Assembly (NCBI GenBank): GCA_025356715.1
Contig: JANXRU010000057.1
Span: 1 to 9,484 of the forward strand
From: Bacteroidota bacterium
GTDB lineage: Bacteria; Bacteroidota; Bacteroidia; B-17B0; B-17BO
Direction of reading: 5' to 3'
DNA length: 9,484 bases
Part shown: positions 7,097 to 9,484 of the stretch, in pieces
Position numbering within the stretch: the first letter of the stretch is position 1
Layout: each line of letters begins with the position of its first letter
The notes under the pieces: model-generated
Database searches by the model: none
The model's input: only the letters and a program-made list of their open reading frames with translations
What the model was told of the DNA's origin: nothing
Translations under genes and position numbers: made by a program

Positions 7097-8059
7097 GTGA
7101 TTTTAAAACAAATTAATAACCTAGATGTATTTTGTGAGAAAGCAGAACCAAATATTGGTGTTTTTGCTAGCAAAAAATGGCTATCTATTTATGGAGATTC
7201 ATTAACTTTAATGGGAATTTATAAAGACGAAAACCAGCTAATAGGTGGCTTTTATTTTTTAAATACTAAAAAGTATGGCATTACTTTTTTGAAGCTGCCA
7301 CCATATACTCCTCACTGTGGTTTGTTTTTTGTTTCTGATAGTAAAAATAATTCATCAATTAATAATTTCTCTAAAGAAGTGATGAGTGAGGTGTGTGCTT
7401 TTTTTACGAATCAAAAAAGTGCCTTAATGGTGTTGGCTTTTCCATCAGTTATTATTGATTTTCAACCTTTTATATGGGCTAAGTATAAAGTAATTCCAAA
7501 TTATACGTATCGTATTAATATAGAAAAATCAATAGAAGACATTAAATCTAATTTTGATACTAAAAATAGAAATGTGATTAATAAAGCGATTAAGGAAGAG
7601 GTAGTAGTTACAGAAAATAGCTTGAGTAAAGAAGAATTGTACAAGTTCTTTATAGATTCCTTAAATACCACAGATGCTAATATATATGAAACAGAATTAA
7701 GAAATGTGTTTACTAGCTTTTCTGATGATACAAATTCTTTTAGTTTAACTGCTTATAAAAATAATGATTTGTTGGGTAATGTGTTTTGTGTTTATGATAA
7801 AAATACGTGTTACTATTTATTAGGAGGAGTTAATAAAAAATCAGGCATACAAGGTGTCAATAATTTATTAGTGCTTCATTGTATTATTAGAGCAAAAGAA
7901 TTAGGTTGTACTATGTTTGATTTTGAAGGCTCCATGCTAAAAGGCGTTGAGAAATTTTTCAGAAGCTTTGGACCTGATTTAACCCCTTATTTTACAGTTA
8001 ATAAAGCGAATTTACCTTTAGAGATTTTATTGAAATTTAAAAAACGTGAAATTTTTTAA
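7097..8059 (+). CDS. GNAT/FemAB-like acyl- or aminoacyltransferase, GTG start
   Basis: A 320-residue protein resembling the GNAT-fold FemAB/BioF2-like group, which transfers acyl groups from CoA or amino acids from aminoacyl-tRNA to amino groups. The layout fits two tandem GNAT-like halves. The first has KLPPYTPHCG (66-75). The second runs from about 138 and contains NRNVINKA (157-164, where the family has its K/R-N-x-x-x-K/R-A helix), YYLLGGVNKKSG (239-250), FDFEGSM (274-280) and KFFRSFG (286-292). The last two are strongly typical of Bacteroidota members. It starts with GTG at 7097, preceded by a purine-rich AAGATAAG; the next in-frame ATG is at residue 39, inside the fold. The place between a glycosyltransferase and an AAC(3)-like acetyltransferase suggests it decorates an amino sugar of the polysaccharide. 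Whether the donor is acyl-CoA or aminoacyl-tRNA cannot be decided. Confidence 0.8.
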   Translation: MILKQINNLDVFCEKAEPNIGVFASKKWLSIYGDSLTLMGIYKDENQLIGGFYFLNTKKYGITFLKLPPYTPHCGLFFVSDSKNNSSINNFSKEVMSEVCAFFTNQKSALMVLAFPSVIIDFQPFIWAKYKVIPNYTYRINIEKSIEDIKSNFDTKNRNVINKAIKEEVVVTENSLSKEELYKFFIDSLNTTDANIYETELRNVFTSFSDDTNSFSLTAYKNNDLLGNVFCVYDKNTCYYLLGGVNKKSGIQGVNNLLVLHCIIRAKELGCTMFDFEGSMLKGVEKFFRSFGPDLTPYFTVNKANLPLEILLKFKKREIF

Positions 8060-8061
8060 AA

Positions 8062-8958
8062 ATGATTCGTCAATTTTTACTCGATATATTACCTGATAAA
8101 TGGATAGATTTTTATAAAAATCAAAAAAAAAATCGTAAACAAAAACAACGAAATACTCTTCTAAATTCTAATAATAGTGTTACTCAACTGCAAATTATTG
8201 AACAATTAAGAACAATTGGAATAAAAGATGGAGATGTGGTAATGCTGCATTCAAGTTTAAGTAAAATAGGATATGTGGAAGGCGGGGCCGACACTGTTAT
8301 AAAGGCATTTTTGGAAGTATTAGGAGATAATGGAACATTAGCGATGCCTTCCTTTCCAGCAAGAGGTTTTAATTATGATTTTTTATTAAGCAATCCAGTA
8401 TTTGATGTAAGAAATACGCCTTCAAAAATGGGAATCATAACAGAAGTTTTTCGTAAAATGAAGGGAGTAAAACGTAGTAACCATCCGACGGATTCTGTTT
8501 GTTCCTTTGGTAAATATGCAGAATATTTAATAAAAGATCATTTTAATCAAATAACACCTTATAACTCTTATAGCCCATTTTATAAGTTAAGTGAGTTAAA
8601 AGCAAAAATTATATTAATTGGTGTTGATTTAAATAGCTTGACAAATTTTCATACTTTAGAGGATGCTATACTAGATTTTATTTATCCTATTTATCATCAA
8701 ACTATTTTTACTACTCAAATAATTGATGAGAAAGGTGAAAATTTAACTATGCAAACTAAGGTTCATAACCCTGTATTTTCTAAAAAAAGAAAATGTAATG
8801 ATTTTATAAAATTATTTATGGATGCAGGTTTCATGAAAACTTTTAAAATAGGCTTAGCAAATTGTTATAGTATTGAGGTAGATAAAATGCATCAATGGAT
8901 GATTGATAATTACAAATTAAAAGGAGTTACACTTTATACACCACAAGGGAAATCGTAG
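8062..8958 (+). CDS. AAC(3)-family N-acetyltransferase, probably sugar-modifying
   Basis: A 298-residue member of the aminoglycoside 3-N-acetyltransferase fold, which transfers acetyl from acetyl-CoA to an amino group. Visible family motifs are MLHSSLSKIGYVEGG (61-75), GTLAMPSF (91-98), TPSKMGIITE (119-128), KRSNHPTDSVCSFG (137-150), TPYNSYSPFYKL (165-176) and NFHTLED (195-201), where the H-x-x-E spacing matches the family's active-site region. The place inside a glycosyltransferase operon argues for acetylation of a polysaccharide amino sugar rather than antibiotic resistance. Compared with classical AAC(3) enzymes it has about 30 extra N-terminal residues. These form an amphipathic, then very basic segment (LLDILPDKWIDFYKN followed by K/R-rich residues 22-31) that could hold it to the inner membrane. 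A ten-A run lies within codons 21-24. It starts 2 bp after the previous stop. Confidence 0.88.
   Translation: MIRQFLLDILPDKWIDFYKNQKKNRKQKQRNTLLNSNNSVTQLQIIEQLRTIGIKDGDVVMLHSSLSKIGYVEGGADTVIKAFLEVLGDNGTLAMPSFPARGFNYDFLLSNPVFDVRNTPSKMGIITEVFRKMKGVKRSNHPTDSVCSFGKYAEYLIKDHFNQITPYNSYSPFYKLSELKAKIILIGVDLNSLTNFHTLEDAILDFIYPIYHQTIFTTQIIDEKGENLTMQTKVHNPVFSKKRKCNDFIKLFMDAGFMKTFKIGLANCYSIEVDKMHQWMIDNYKLKGVTLYTPQGKS
8123..8132. repeat. A10 homopolymer tract inside the AAC(3)-like gene
   Basis: Ten consecutive A residues span codons 21-24 (Q-K-K-N), in the basic linker just before the acetyltransferase domain. I noted it as the longest single-base run in the window; others reach 8-9. A one-base slip would frameshift the protein near its N terminus. 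In so AT-rich a genome this may be coincidental. Confidence 0.6.
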
Positions 8959-8962
8959 AGCT

Positions 8963-9484
8963 ATGGAAATTCATTTGAGTTTTGATTATGAATTGTTTTT
9001 TGGTACTTCTTCTGGAAGTGCTGATAATTCTATAATTAAACCTACCAAAAATTTGATTGAATTATCTAAAAAACATCAAACCCCCTTCATTTTTTTTGTT
9101 GATGCAGGATATTTATGGCAATTAAAAAATCATAGTCATATTACTCAATGTAAAATAGATTACGAGAAAATTTCTAAGCAATTAGTTGAATTAAAGGCTA
9201 ATGGGCATGAAATAGGTTTACATATTCATCCACATTGGGAAGATTCATTTTTTATTGATAATCATTGGGGAATTAATACAACACGTTATAAATTAGCGGA
9301 TTTTAACAATCAAGAAATTGAGGGTATTATTTTTAAATATCATCAGGCAATTATTAATGTTATTCAAATGCCTTGTAAATCATTTCGTGCTGGTGGCTGG
9401 TGTATTCAGCCATTTTCAGGTATCAAAAATGGCTTAGTGAAAAATAATATTTTTGTAGATAGTACAATTTATAATCAAGGTTTT
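8963..9484 (+). CDS. Polysaccharide deacetylase-like protein (NodB/CE4-type), 3' end missing
   Basis: The frame starts with ATG at 8963, 4 bp after the previous stop, and is open to the window end, giving 174 residues of an incomplete protein. It looks like a divergent carbohydrate esterase 4 (NodB homology) enzyme, the metal-dependent family that removes N- or O-acetyl from sugars. Motif 1 is SFDYE (6-10), with D8 kept but the usual DD pair replaced. FFVDAGYL (44-51) follows. Motif 2 is GHEIGLHIHPHW (81-92), giving the metal-binding H87-x3-H91. Motif 3 is FRAGGW (141-146), containing the expected arginine, and VDSTIY (165-170) comes next. This pattern matches an uncharacterised branch seen in O-antigen loci; I believe Bordetella WbmS belongs to it, but could not check. 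Its partners, AAC(3)-like and FemAB-like enzymes, suggest remodelling of acylated amino sugars. Confidence 0.82.
   Translation, partial: MEIHLSFDYELFFGTSSGSADNSIIKPTKNLIELSKKHQTPFIFFVDAGYLWQLKNHSHITQCKIDYEKISKQLVELKANGHEIGLHIHPHWEDSFFIDNHWGINTTRYKLADFNNQEIEGIIFKYHQAIINVIQMPCKSFRAGGWCIQPFSGIKNGLVKNNIFVDSTIYNQGF

Noticed and set aside
8062..8958. Antibiotic resistance gene (aminoglycoside 3-N-acetyltransferase)
   Set aside because: The fold matches, but the gene sits inside a polysaccharide operon, has a membrane-like N-terminal extension and no resistance-type mobile context. A sugar acetyltransferase role is more likely.
1..9484. CRISPR array, tRNA/rRNA genes, insertion sequences, transposase remnants or attachment sites
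   Set aside because: No regularly spaced repeats, no RNA-gene-like segment and no transposase-like frame were seen; coding sequence fills nearly the entire window.

Overview
This is an AT-rich window (G+C clearly low, roughly 30% by eye, not computed). It is almost completely filled by ten protein genes for building and decorating a surface polysaccharide (O-antigen, capsule or exopolysaccharide type). Low G+C, near absence of Shine-Dalgarno sequences, a TAnnTTTG-like promoter box and the protein styles (a short family 2 glycosyltransferase with YTDSD and ARHLPWY motifs, a GNAT/FemAB-like protein with FDFEGSM) all point to Bacteroidota, most likely a member of the Flavobacteriia. This assignment is inference from sequence style; there is no rRNA or housekeeping marker in the window.

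Layout. (1) 1-4003, plus strand: a tightly packed run of four genes, namely a 5'-truncated family 2-like glycosyltransferase, a family 61-type glycosyltransferase, a polytopic GT-C-like membrane protein, and a family 2 glycosyltransferase. Two of the three junctions are 8-bp start/stop overlaps. (2) 3994-5889, minus strand: an inverted two-gene cassette, a WfgS-like family 2 glycosyltransferase followed by a family 4 glycosyltransferase. The two lie in one reading frame, separated by a single TAA directly abutting a TTG start. The end of this cassette overlaps the end of block 1 by 10 bp. (3) 5890-5998: the only real intergenic region, a divergent promoter area. (4) 5999-9484, plus strand: a family 4 glycosyltransferase, a GNAT/FemAB-like acyl- or aminoacyltransferase, an AAC(3)-type acetyltransferase, and a polysaccharide deacetylase-like gene cut off by the window end. 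Spacings in this block are 6, 2 and 4 bp.

How the genes could work together. Five soluble glycosyltransferases (two GT2, two GT4, one GT61), one further truncated GT2-like protein and a membrane GT-C-like enzyme could together add several sugars to a lipid-linked oligosaccharide. The last three genes form a plausible modification module: the deacetylase-like enzyme would free or trim an N- or O-acyl group, and the GNAT/FemAB-like and AAC(3)-like enzymes would place acyl or aminoacyl groups on amino sugars. No flippase, polymerase, ABC exporter, nucleotide-sugar synthesis gene or initiating phosphosugar transferase is present, so the window is an internal segment of a larger locus.

The most interesting points are the uncharacterised GT-C-like protein with a WGEEG acidic loop, the deacetylase/AAC(3)/FemAB-like triad, the inverted same-frame glycosyltransferase pair, and the divergent region where a near-consensus Bacteroidota -7 box implies an almost leaderless transcript. 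No RNA gene, insertion sequence, CRISPR array or convincing terminator was found. Apart from the divergent region there is no gene-free stretch longer than 12 bp.
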